Below, piece after piece: positions 25,298-36,449 of a stretch of DNA of 64,000 nucleotides. The stretch spans positions 2,000,001 to 2,064,000 of the forward strand of contig JAUTXW010000561.1 in NCBI GenBank assembly GCA_030620095.1, written 5' to 3'. Source of the DNA: Kuschelorhynchus macadamiae (taxonomy: Eukaryota > Arthropoda > Insecta > Coleoptera > Curculionidae). The notes under the pieces were generated by a model. The model ran no database searches, was not told the origin of the DNA, and saw only the letters and a program-made list of their open reading frames with translations. The position numbers were made by a program, and so were the translations under genes. Every line of letters starts with the position of its first letter. Positions within the stretch are counted from its first letter, which is position 1.

Positions 25298-27625
25298 TAC
25301 AGGGTGTCCCATTTTCGTAGGTTTTACGGGGTTTCCAGCTTATGAGTAGAGATAGAGAGATGCGGTTTTCGCGACACCGTGCTACTTTTCGATGAAACTA
25401 AAGAGGCCGCAAACAGATTTGCCCTAACCATTTTAGTTTCCGTGCTACAGGGTGATTTTGAAAATTTGTCATTTTCGGACACCCCCTGTAACTCAGCTAT
25501 CGTAAAATATATTTAAAATGTTTCAACTGGTATTTATAGATTTTTTCACGTAGAATTCAGTGGCATACTCAGATTTTTGCTGAGAGTCATAGTTTTTGAC
25601 ATATTGGCATAACCTACTATTTTTTAAATGGGAGACCCTATATATTATTTTTTCATCTTATTCTTCGTGTCGAGAGCTTTTCAAAAACATACCATAAGTC
25701 ATATTTATTTTCATAAATAACATGAAAAAATGCATTTTTCTTTAAACAGATTTATGGCATAGCAGATCAATCGAAATAAGAGAAGGTGGCTGTGGTAGCC
25801 ATGGCAACGCCAACAAAAATATGATCAGGCAGCCATTACTGTCATTTTTGGCATTATTGCGTTTAAATTTTTCTTGACGTCTATTATAATTATTGTTTTT
25901 AATATGGCTCAGAATCAAAAATTTGAATATTTTGAGAAATATGATATGAACGCGTGTTTTATATTGTCTAATGAAGATGCAGATCAGGCGGCAGAGCTTT
26001 ATCTGAACAGGTTAGTTCTTTTTTATCTTCCTGCATTTTGACTTTATTGGTTCGCTTTATTTTATTTTAGATATCCCGAGAGAAGACAACCAGAAAAAAG
26101 AATTTTTCAAAAAATTAAAAATAATCTTTGCCAATATGGATCTTTTAACAAGCCTCGATCGCGAACTTACAATAAAGACAACGAAGAATCTGAGGTCAAC
26201 GTTTTAGCCCTCGTTCAGACAGCTCCTGAAACATCTTGCAGGAAAATAGACGAAGAGGCGGGTGTACCGAAAACCAAAGTGCAGAAAATTTTGAAAAAGC
26301 ACAAATTCAAACCCTATAAATACACTCTTGTGCATCATCTGCATCCTGGTGATGCAGAGCGCAGATTGGAGTTCTGCAATTGGTTTATAAATATGAAGGC
26401 AGAAGATATCGATTTTGAAAAAAAGATTATTTGGTCAGACGAGGCACATTTTACTAGTTCAGGGATTTTAAATAGACACAACAGGCGATTTTGGAGTCAA
26501 GAAAACAACCATGTTATTTTTCCTAGGGAGCGTCAGGGCAGATTTGGATTCAATGTCTCCTGTTTTAATTTCAACCGAAAAATAGTTTACCAAATATATG
26601 AAGGAAATCTGAATTCGATTGGTTACGTGCGAATCCTAGAAGACGCATTAGGAATTTTGGATGATGTTCCCTTGGCTCAACTAAATAGGATTTATTTCCA
26701 GCAAGACGGAGCTCCAGCCCACAATGCCAGAATAAGTCAAAACTGGCTTAACGACCATTTTCCTGGAAGATGGATAGGAACACACGGACCTGTTCGATGG
26801 CCACCACGATCCCCTGACCTCTCAGTTTTAGATTTCTTTTTGTGGGGTTATTTAGAAAACAAGGTTTATGTAAGGCGATACGAAAACTTAGAACAACTAA
26901 GAATGGCCACCGAAAACGCTTTGCAGAGTTACAAAGACAGTCATTTACAATAGAAAATGCATTAAAAAGAATTTTTAAAGTTTGTCACACTTGTAGGACA
27001 CATAATGGTCTACAATTTGAACAATATTTGTAGTTTTAATGAAATTATAATTATTACCTTTTACCTACTTCCTAATTTTTTCTGATGCTGTTACTTTAAT
27101 AAATATTTGTTAACTTTTTCCATGGCTCCACAGCCACCTTCTCTTATTTCGATTGATCTGCTATGCCATAAATCCGTTTAAAGAAAAATGCATTTTTTCA
27201 TGTTATTTATGAAAATAAATATGACTTATGGTATGTTTTTGAAAAGCTCTCGACACGAAGAATAAGATGAAAAAATAATATATAGGGTGTCCCATTTAAA
27301 AAATAGTAGGTTATGCCAATATGTCAAAAACTATGACTCTCAGCAAAAATCTGAGTACGCCACTGAATTCTACGTGAAAAAATCTATAAATACCAGTTGA
27401 AACATTTTAAATATATTTTACGATAGCTGAGTTACAGGGGGTGTCCGAAAATGACAAATTTTCAAAATCACCCTGTAGCACGGAAACTAAAATGGTTAGG
27501 GCAAATCTGTTTGCGGCCTCTTTAGTTTCATCGAAAAGTAGCACGGTGTCGCGAAAACCGCATCTCTCTATCTCTACTCATAAGCTGGAAACCCCGTAAA
27601 ACCTACCAAAATGGGACACCCTGTA
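25298..27625 (+). mobile_element. DD41D mariner-type transposon with 504-bp inverted repeats
   Basis: The element runs from cagggtgtcccattttcgta at 25300 to its inverse ending at 27623 and is flanked by TA (25298-25299 and 27624-27625). The inverted repeats reach from the ends to the ccatgg at 25801-25804 and 27120, so each arm is about 504 bp. I saw only about five differences between the arms, which suggests recent insertion. Inside each arm a second end-like pair (acagggtgatttt ... cggacaccccctgt) forms a nested hairpin. It sits inside the Transib relic, so it is younger. It encodes an almost complete transposase. Confidence 0.95.
25904..27033 (+). pseudogene. Mariner transposase (DD41D), one intron, late frameshift
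   Basis: Exon 1 is 25904-26010 (MAQNQKFEYFEKYDMNACFI). A 60-bp intron 26011-26070 has gt...ag ends and removes the break in phase 2. Exon 2 continues YPERRQPEKRIFQKIKNNLC. Catalytic residues are IWSDEAHF (first D), YFQQDGAPAHNA (second D), and SPDLSVLDFFLWGYLE; counting to the aspartate of VLDFF gives 41 residues between the last two, the DD41D spacing of the rosa/Visitor-type group. The intact reading gives 329 residues, ending at 26953. The expected C-terminal tail continues in another frame to 27033 (ALKRIFKVCHTCRTHNGLQF), so a small frameshift between about 26925 and 26945 truncates it. It would cut and paste the element at TA sites in the nucleus. It may still be near-functional; this is uncertain. 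Confidence 0.88.
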
Positions 27626-28814
27626 CAAGTGGGGCTGCGATGAAAGTGCAGGTCACTCTATTTATAAACAAGCTTACTAGTGAAGGAAGCGAATCTAGAA
27701 CAGATTCTTATTAATTTGCTGTATGTCTTGTCCCTCTACAACTGTAAACTAATAAAAACCAAATATTGTGGAATAACCCCCGGCCTTCATCAACAAGATT
27801 TTGCAGACCACTTAAAATTTTGTTCGAAAAAGAGACAACTGAGCTATCTAAAAAGGAAATAAAAAATATTAAATATCAAATAAAGAACATTACATCTACC
27901 AAAGTAATTATTGACGAACAGGAAGTTAGTGTTAATCATAAGTTTAAGTTAACTATGATAGACGGTAAGATATTTGGAGTAATTACAGTCATCCACGCAA
28001 TCGTGGTATTTGTGGAGCAACTCCTAAAATTATGAACCAATTAAATAAAATGCAAATGCTTGCCCCTAAGGTTGAAAATCTGGATTTTGGAGTGTCCACC
28101 CTACATGCATGCTCAGAGACATTGCTCCACATATCTTATCGTCTTACTGTACAAAAATGGCAAATTCGGGAAAGTGCAGAGAAGATAATAGTTTAGGGCC
28201 GCAAAGACAACATAACAGATAATTTAAGATCAAAAATGGGATTACTTATTGATATTCCCAAGCCTGGCTTTGGTACCACGAAGGATGGTAATAACGCCAG
28301 ATGATTTTTTCGGCAGCCTTGTCTCGCAGCTTCAATTACTGGTATTGTTGAGAACCTAATAGAATGGTTTCCGGTAATGTCTGTTGATATGCTGTAAACA
28401 TAGAGGCTTTTAGAGTTTATGCGAGAGAGACTGCCGAAAAATATGTGGAATTCTATTCGTGGTACTACATGCCATCCAGTATACATAAAATACTGATCTA
28501 TGGAGCTGACTATCAAAGCAGCCGATCTTCCTATAGGAATTTCAGAGGAGGCTCTCGAATCGAGGAACAAGGATTTTAAGAAATATCGAGAGTTTAACAC
28601 CCGAAAATTTTCTCGCGAAAAAACAATAACAGATTTATTTCATATATTATTATTTTCTTCAGATCCATTCATATCTAGTATATCTAAATCTAATTTTACC
28701 GTTCGTTCCTATCGAGAGCCTCTTGACAATAGTGTTATAAGATTATTATCTGACCCTGCTCTGCCTGCTTTTCCAATTTCAAGCGAGTTGTCTGATGACT
28801 CTTATAGTGAGTAA

Positions 28815-29479
28815 TTACATAAACGTATTTTCTATATATGATATATTTTTTGATGCAGGCTAGTTCATTTTATTTAGCTAGTTATATTCATTTTTGTCCG
28901 AAATTGCTCTTTTTTAATAGTGTGTGTTTAGTTGCACATTAATTTCCTTAGTGATGTATATAAATAATAAAATGCATCGAAAGTTGTGGGTTTTAACCCT
29001 GCTAATTGTTATAATACCATGTTGTTAAAGAAAAATCTTGTTTCTTCAACTTGATTTATCGGATGTTTGGTACCTTCATTCTAGAATTCAAATATTTACG
29101 ACTAATTCATAAGATAACAGAAAATGTTTAATTAATTAGATAGGTGATTAAAGTTAGTAAAAATGCTTTTCTTAGGGATGGCGAAATGTCTTATAGGGTT
29201 TTCAGACTATCAGATTTCAACGTTATTATTATCAACCATTGAATTGCAGCTAGTTGCACTGCAGTTCTACAGTTTATATCGCTTTGTACGTTATATTACT
29301 GAGATTTCCAAATTTCCCATGTTAAGTGCTAAATTTGGGACACTTTGTATGTATAATCACGAAATATTAATTTAACATTTCTGTAAGTTTTATTATATAT
29401 TTGAGGTTATAAAATTGCAAATACATTGATATCAAATATTTTTCAAATTAAAGTCACATTTCTATTTGCTAGAATCGAC
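28815..29479. other. No recognisable gene
   Basis: This probably includes the 3' untranslated part of the Transib relic. No terminal inverted repeat or 5-bp duplication could be paired with sequence before 24716. Confidence 0.4.
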
Positions 29480-30400
29480 GTTTAACCCACTGTGAGACGG
29501 ACCGACGGAATGGTTTTTTGGTATCTAGGGACACTAAAACGTGAAGATATGTAACAGATTAGTAACACAGTTTTACGAGCTGATCCCTATATCAAAAATC
29601 GTTATTGTCACACAAGTAGTTTTTCAGGCTGAAGTTTTAAATATATTTCATTAAAACGCCATTTTGTTCCGCCATCTTGGACGCGTACCAAAATTTGACC
29701 AGTTTGTTCCAACATAATACTGGACGTTTAAGCAAAATTTGAAATAAATTCGATAAGTAACTTTCACTAGGCTGCCATTTTGTTTTGCTATAATGGATGT
29801 TTACCAAAATATTACCAGATTATCTCCATATGACTTTTAATTTTTCGTCAAGATTTGAAGTCAAACAGGTTAATTTTTAAGCTATGACGCGAACTGACAG
29901 AGATCGATAGACGGGCCGACGGAAACTTATTTTTTGGCATCTTGAAAACATGACAATATGTAAAATCTGAGAGGGTAATTTTTCTCACGATTACAAACAT
30001 TTTATTTGGCCACCATTTTGTTCTGCCATCTTGAATTAGTTCACAATTTGAAATCAGTTCATTAAGTAGTTTTTCAGGCTGAATTTTTAATTATTTTATT
30101 AAGCCGCCATTTTGTTCCGCCATCTTGGATTCGTACCAAAATTTTGCCGGTTGATTCCAACATAATACTTTGATCTTTGTGCAGAATTTCAGATAAATTG
30201 GATAAGTAGATTTTAAGAGTATTTTTTGTTCGGGTAAATAGTCCTTAGACCGACGGAATGGTGAAATATATTTTGTAGAATGTAGGGCCACTAAAACGTA
30301 AAGGTGTGTAAAACCTAAGAGGGTAATTTTTTATGATTACGAACATTTTATTTGGCCGCCATTTTGTTCGGCCATCTTAAATTATTTTCACAGTTTTACT
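29480..30400. repeat. Foldback family A fragment, tandem units
   Basis: Units start with gccgccattttgttccgcca and continue with tttgaa(g)ataaatt and aagtagtttttcaggctga. They recur near 29660, 29790, 30000, 30110 and 30357, with gaccgacggaatgg and acgtgaagatatgtaa modules between. The orientation matches the right arm of the 47-50 kb copy. Both ends are missing. Confidence 0.72.
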
Positions 30401-33008
30401 AGTTGAGCACATCTGTAGTAATGTTCTGAAATGTGACGTCTGTGGTTACGGGTTAATAGTTTCTCCACAATTAGAATCTCCACACATAGAAATTGTTAAT
30501 TATTTTGCCTTTTCATTACATTTTATTAGATTTTGCAAAACAGGACTTTTAAACTCATGCCAACTAAAACATTATATTTAAATTTAAAAGGAAAAGGTGT
30601 TCATATTAATAACTTAGAAAATCGGTTTACTAGTTATTAGACACGTAGAAGGGATCGTGCGGACAAGTTTTTCCAAAATACTAATTACAATTTTTTTCTA
30701 TATGTAATGTAGCAAACATTAGTATGTCACCGCATTATAATATTATTTTTTCTACCACTGCTATGAAAATGTTCAACAACATACACAGCTAACAAGGACT
30801 GAAAACAATTAAATTCGCATGTCGCGGAAAATTATTTGCCACAGCTTAAATTTAGTTCGTAATTGATCGGTTCCCGTGTATAAAATACATATATATAACG
30901 ATATACATATTGGTGGTTATACAATATACTATTATCAACATGGTTATTATTCGTCTGTTTATACTTAAGAAAAAAACGTATTTGCTGACAGGCAACAAAG
31001 GTTCAAAAGGAGTCAAGTTTTATTGTGCAAATTGACATTTGTTCGGTCCGTACCACTATGAAGTAGAGTTTTAGATGATGTCAGTCAGTCAGCATGATAC
31101 TCTCCAGTGTAGCAAAGAAAAAAGGAAGTGCGAAATGCTGTATAGGGATAGGGAAAATTCATAAATAAACTTGACTTTAGAGCGGTCCATTCCATCTTTT
31201 CCCAAGTTTATTTTTAGTAGATATTTTTATTTCAGTAACACCTAATAATGATTTTTTACGATGTTTGTATACCTATTCCCAACATGTGAATGATCTTATG
31301 GAAAAATTTATATCGTCTTCGTAATTTTCTTCAAACCTTATGACTACAATACCATGCATCCAAAATTCCCAAATAATCGTCGAGTCTACGGCAGCATTTG
31401 ATTATTAAATATCTTAGTTTTGTTGCATACATAATCGTTTTCTCAAATTTTTTCTTCGGTTAAAATTTTTAATTTTTTCTTATATGTTTTACTTACCGTT
31501 TAGCAGCTTTTTTTCTCAAATCCAAAAAGTAGCACCGTGCCGACAACGTGTGTCTATTCGATTTATGAGTAGCAATAAAGCCTCAAAAACTGGGTACTAT
31601 ATACAAGTTGTGACAAAAGTTAACCAGCCGTTTTAAGTATTATAGTTTTATATTTCTGTTTTTATTCTGTCAAAAAATTAATCTAGTATTACAATAGACA
31701 AAATAAAGCAGCGGTGAGTTGTAAATGTTGCAACTTCTAATGTTAATTTTAATAATAATAAGTCTTTTTAGATTAAAAATTTGGCTCTTTTTAATTGCAA
31801 TAAAATAAGTGTTTTATATATAGTATGCCCCAGTATATCAAAATGAAATTTTAGGAATAGTTCTGTTTAGACTGAAACAGAAACATTTTCCTGGATGGGG
31901 GTTACATAGTGGGGAGCTACAACTAAACATACGTATAACGTCCGTGAATAAAGCACTCTTTCATCATCGACCAAAAATAGTTTAGAACAAATGGTCATAT
32001 TTGGAATCAGTAAATTTGACATCAAAGCCATCAAGCCAGTAGGTTAAGCAGAGCAGCTTTTAGACAATGCGCCTGGCCAGAGGGGTACAAATCTGTCCGC
32101 ACCAACTCGGGGACTAAAAAAGCACGTGTTGTCGTCACTGGAGGGCCAAACGTCGGATGCAGCCTACCTTGTAATAATTCCAACGATATTTACAATTTTT
32201 TTGTGATTAATAAAAATGAATTTGAAATCAGGAATCCGTGGTTACAACATATGAAAATTGGTTCGTATCCCTAATGAATTCTTATGACTTTAGTTCGTGG
32301 GTTATGGGACTGCAGTAAGGTCTAAAATGAAACCACTATTTTAATAAAACTTTTTCAAGCTCCTGACTTAACGTTAAATCCTAAGTCGAGAGCTTGAAAA
32401 AATGTTAATAGAAGACGAAACGTTGCTTCATTTTAGACCTTACTGATGTCCCATAACCCACGTATGGATTATAGGTTGTTAGTTTTTACCTACACATTTT
32501 CCAAACTATGAAATAAGGTTATTGATTTTTTTTTACTTATTTTTTACGATTTTACATTTTATAAATATAAGTATTAGTGTCACTTTTTCCGTTTGGTGTT
32601 ATCTTCCATAAAGAGTTTGGGATACAATTGTTGCATTGAAAATCTCGGTTTCTTATGTGGTAAATAATCATTAATTTATTCAGCTAATTTTTTAGTACTT
32701 TCTCGGAATTCTCGAAAATCATCAATCAATAATAAAAACCTTAGAAATTATGATATTGGTATATATAGTATTACTGGATGCTACAAAAATCTACTTTTTA
32801 ATGAGCGTATTATATTTTTTTTAAGTTTTTAAGAATTTTAAATATCCCTCTGTATCAAAATCGGACTTTCTTTTAATAACTTTTTTTCTGAGTTAATTAT
32901 TTCAGGGTATTCTATATATGAAATCAAAGGTTAATTAACAATCTTCCTGTTCGTCACATTGATCGTCGACTTTTGTATATGTGAAGAGAAATTCTAAATT
33001 GAGCGAAA
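30401..33008. other. No supported gene; one compact inverted repeat
   Basis: Apart from the foldback unit at 32296-32462 I see no coding exon. A GC-richer patch at 32040-32170 (cgcctggccagaggggtac) may be a decayed repeat. Confidence 0.4.
32296..32462. repeat. 167-bp foldback MITE
   Basis: The left arm cgtgggttatgggactgcag ... ctttttcaagctc pairs with the right arm gagcttgaaaaa ... gtcccataacccacg. The stem is about 75 bp with a short loop. There is no coding capacity. Confidence 0.85.
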
Positions 33009-33083
33009 ATGGATAACGCGGAAAACGCTTCAGCAACTACCGCTGCTTTTGCTTACAAATCGCCACATATGCCCAGTTTGCAG
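33009..33083 (+). CDS. Candidate first coding exon of an unknown gene
   Basis: An ATG in a good context (gcgaaaATGG) opens 25 codons, MDNAENASATTAAFAYKSPH followed by MPSLQ, and ends exactly at CAG|gtaata, a strong splice donor, in phase 0. Codon composition is richer in GC than its surroundings, and the upstream sequence looks like a plain 5' leader. No downstream exon could be identified: repeats of a nested transposon begin within 40 bp. It could be the start of a host gene whose next exon lies beyond the nest, or the leader exon of the element at 33110-38045. I do not recognise the protein. Confidence 0.35.
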
Positions 33084-33557
33084 GTAATAACTAATTATTA
33101 CATGGGTAGTCTAGATCCAAAACCGGCCAAATCCAGAAATTAAGAAAAACGAGATTTCACGTTTATAAATTCGTATTATAAATTATTTATAGGTAAGCTG
33201 ATGGTCTCAAAATCTTCCAGATCCAACAAATATCCACGTAATAAAGGTGCGAAATATTTAGTTAGTTTCAAAACGTTCTAAATCCAACGCATCTTGGGTT
33301 CAAAACATTCCAAATCCATTTCCATCAATTAGAGCCCGTAGTTTTATAGAATAAGGGATGTGTGACAAAAAGCGGCAATCTTGCTAAACGCAAACAAAAG
33401 ATAAAAATAACCTATAAGTTAAAAAAAATACTATATATCAATACAAATAATTGAAACATATATTTATATATACAGGGTATGCACTGTTATAAGTCCAAAA
33501 TAAGAATACATAAAATTATAAATTAGGGAAAAATTCGCCAAGATAATATAGAATTAA

Positions 33558-33794
33558 CAGGTTCGTAGATTTAGCAGAAGGGAGCGTTAGTAAAAGACTA
33601 AAACATCTAATTCACGACGTTTCGTAGATTTATTCTCGCTTCTTCAAGTGCTGTTAAACCGTTTTCCATTTTTTTGGCCTGTATCACACTTGCTCTCTTA
33701 AGCACTTGAAGAAGCGGGAATAAATCAGCGAAACGTAATAAATTAGATATTTTAGTATTTCACTAACCCCCCCCCTCCTAAATCTACAAACCTG
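33558..33794. repeat. 237-bp foldback MITE
   Basis: The ends are caggttcgtagatttag and the inverse ctaaatctacaaacctg. The inner arms (aaacatctaattcacgacgt, cttcttcaagtgct) pair with agcacttgaagaag and cgtaataaattagat. Confidence 0.8.
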
Positions 33795-33984
33795 TTCGAA
33801 CATAACTACTGTTTTAAATTTAAACAAAAAACTTTATGACATAGTGTTTTTTGTTTAAAAATAATTTAAATTATTGATATTAGTATTTACAACGTATAGA
33901 TCAAAAAAAAAGATTTCAATACTGTATTAAATCTTCGATACGTTTATTTTTTAAAATTTCTACTAATTTCATTACACAGTGTGT

Positions 33985-34476
33985 GTACTGTGTGTCTAAA
34001 GTCTGGACTCCCCCCTTAACTTTGGATGGATCGGTATATTTTCATGAAAATTTGAAAGCCTTAGTATAGCAACATAAACCAAATTTTAAGCAAGAAGTGA
34101 TAGATAAAAATGTCAAATTGAGAGCTTGGCACCATTTTGATAAAACAAGATTAAATTCTAAGGGGATCGAGTGTTACCTTATATAAAAGGTCTTTACGCT
34201 CTTATTATATCCTGCAATTTTGAAGTCGCTGTCACTTTTCCAAACAAAATGACGCCATGAATTTCCAAAATTTTGATATGGCGTCATATTATTTATATAA
34301 TATAAATAATAAGTAGGAAACATTTATATCGTGCTTCGTTTCTCTTATAACTTGTATTTATTGTAATTCATATAATAAGGGTAAAAAGATCTTTCAAATA
34401 AGGTATCACTCGATCCCCCCTTCTAAACAAATGATTCGAAAGCTAAGTGACCCTCATGACTTTAGACACGCACTGT
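33985..34476. repeat. About 490-bp foldback MITE
   Basis: Outer arms tgtgtgtctaaagtctggac and gactttagacacgcactg pair. Inner arms ggggatcgagtgttacctta and the inverse taaggtatcactcgatcccc also pair, and so do cttattatat and atataataag. It lies just downstream of the second Transib relic. Confidence 0.7.
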
Positions 34477-34499
34477 ATGTACGAATTTAGCCTTATTCG

Positions 34500-35850
34500 T
34501 TATTTTCTTCGTTGGATGAAAATATATCTGAAAAGTCATCAACGGGATTTTTAACTTTAAATATTTCTTAATGTCGTTATTCGGTAAGTAACAGTGGCGG
34601 CTCGTGGATTTAAGAACGGATGAAGCGCAGCGCAGCCAGGTGCACAGCGCCGCAGGCGGGGTGCCACGCCCGAAATAGCTATTTTTTCTCTTTTTATGAT
34701 GTTAATTATCCATAGCTTTGGATCGTTTTTTAATACTTAGGGGAAATAATATGAATTTATAAGATTTTAAATATATTTTTTTGTTCTTAAAAACCAGTTA
34801 TGTACCTATATCTTAAAGCTAATTTCGATTCGACTCGATCGATGCAAAACTGCTTCCGGCTCTGATGATCCGAACACCTGCAGCCTGCAGCAGCAGTTTT
34901 ATGCGGCTCCCATCTCTATTTGGCTTACGGATATTTACCATTGCGTTGCCATACAACTGCCGTAAACAAATCTAAGGGTGAGAGCCGGCGTGCGGGGAGA
35001 GTCTGAAGCGGAATTTGTTACTGCTGATTGTCATTCCTCAACGTGCCGCTCTTATGAAAAGGTATTCAAAGGCTATGTTTTTAAGTCATTATTTTTTGAG
35101 TATATAACGCACTAGTTTTGTTAGAAAATAATGGTATAATTAAGTTATGTGAATATATATAAGACATACTACATTTTTATAATAGAAATGTAGTAGATTA
35201 TAATATGCTTAATATTTTAAAAATATTTTAATTTTTAAGTAAATTGATTGGAAAATGTACGTGACCCGCGACCCCTGGCGAGCCGCCACTGGTAAGTAAT
35301 AATACATTAATTAAATCCGTGTTAGTGTTGGTCCTGGATGTTTTCCGAGTCAGATTTAATCGAAGTTTTTGGATTTCCTGGCCTCCAGCGTTTCCTCTGA
35401 CAATTGGCAAATCAAAAAACTCCATTATCATGGCACCATGTACCAACACTTTGTGAATACTAGTAGGCATATAAAAGCAACTATAAAGATGTATATAAAG
35501 TTCTAGTGTTTCTTTTAATAAATGACGAAACTTATCTAAATCTATTGTATAGCTACTGGACAATACCCTTAGAATTATGGCAAAATTAATAATCAATTGT
35601 TTTTGTTTATCAACCTTAGTAATTTCAGCACTCAATTTGGGATTTTTAAAGAACCTTTCAGTCTGGCTTTGGTTTGTCCACTGATAATGTCATTATTGAC
35701 TTGAATTCTAACTGTATTATAAATTTTTAATAACTTCCACAAATTGTTTGGATTGCAATTTGTTCATTAAGTTCTATGGTAAGCTAATTGTATCGTTTAG
35801 TCAAGGTTTCTCGAAACGCGAACGAGTTCTATTACATCCCTTCCATTTTG
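34500..35850 (-). pseudogene. Second Transib transposase relic (C-terminal part)
   Basis: Minus-strand readings from about 35850 downward give LSVDKPKP near 35690, RFFKNPKLSAEITKV near 35650, LRVLSSSYTIDLDKFRHLLK, then YMPTSIHKVLVHGAMIMEFF near 35420, and LRLNLTRKTSRTNTNTDLIN with VLLLTS ending at 35300. These match the same blocks of the Transib relic at 28200-28700. A 700-bp hAT MITE is inserted within the LLLTS segment. Beyond it (34500-34591) a short acidic, serine-rich tail continues (DDFSDIFSSNEENNE), as in the other copy. The catalytic-glutamate block is partly deleted (GGQEIQKLRLN replaces it). Frame breaks and the missing N-terminus show it is dead. Confidence 0.75.
34584..35299. mobile_element. 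700-bp hAT MITE with perfect 8-bp target duplication
   Basis: The element runs from cagtggcggctcgtgg at 34592 to gcgagccgccactg ending at 35291. The duplication gtaagtaa occupies 34584-34591 and 35292-35299. The inverted ends match those of the hAT element at 10437-12772, so this is a non-autonomous relative. A GC-rich block (gcgcagcgcagccaggtgca) lies just inside the left end. It interrupts the Transib relic. Confidence 0.93.
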
Positions 35851-36449
35851 TATTTAAATTTAAACAAAAATATATGCTAATACTTTTCCCTGATTTTTCT
35901 GCTTCCTCATCATTCTTGATATAATCTTGGTTAATATTTAAAAATTCTTTTATTTGCCCATTTTTTTAAAATTGTATTTCCCCCAAAAAAATTATTTAAA
36001 TTTTAAGGGCAGTTTGGGGCAGATCCTCATTTTAAAATTAGAAAGTACATATTACAAAGCTTTAAACAAGAAAAATCTTGATTAGTTTAGAGTTGTTTAT
36101 TTTTCATTTAATAACATAAGAATAATTAACTGTATTCATAAAAATTTTACGAAAGTATTTTTCCCATAAAATATTATAATAATAAAATATATTCCTTTGT
36201 TAACTTTATCCATAATTTGCGCAATTAAATTGAGTTTTTTTACAATAAATCCACAGGTTTACACAAGCAAATACGACTGTCGCAAACCAGCAGATGAAGC
36301 AAAAATAATTTTCATATTTTGTTACCTTACTACGTCAAACTTATCGGGTTGCTAAGGCAAATTTTTATCTTTTTGATAAAAATGAGTAAATATCATTAGT
36401 TTTTGTTGTATTTTAGTTAAATAATCGTGATTAATAGTGTAGAAAATGC

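Larger units (their letters stand above)
24716..28814 (+). pseudogene. Transib (RAG1-related) transposase relic, split by a mariner
   Basis: The start is probably at 24716 (MSIPRKELFEVWCQTKPLDK). A frame change near 25010 leads to 25030-25297 (GAKKRNANIYPSYYVIKKAK). The DD41D mariner interrupts at 25298-25625. The protein resumes at 27626 with KWGCDESAGHSIYKQ, holding the first catalytic aspartate of Transib, then NPRPSSTRFCRP near 27775 and KVIIDEQEVSVNHKFKLTMI near 27900. Later pieces are GATPKIMNQLNKM near 28030, KPGFGTTKDGNNAR near 28260, YYMPSSIHKIL near 28460, and the end ISEEALESRNKDFKKYREF followed by FSSDPFIS (28500-28814). The last block corresponds to the catalytic-glutamate region shared with RAG1. 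At least four frame changes or stops disable it. Terminal repeats and the 5-bp duplication were not located. The family call rests on remembered motifs. Confidence 0.82.

Noticed and set aside
26842..27033. Separate small gene after the mariner transposase
   Set aside because: Its later part is the frameshifted C-terminus of the transposase, not an independent protein.
32030..32170. Possible transposase motif (QLLDNAPGQ)
   Set aside because: The phrase recalls the second aspartate motif of Tc1/pogo enzymes, but no other block of such a protein lies near, so it cannot be supported.
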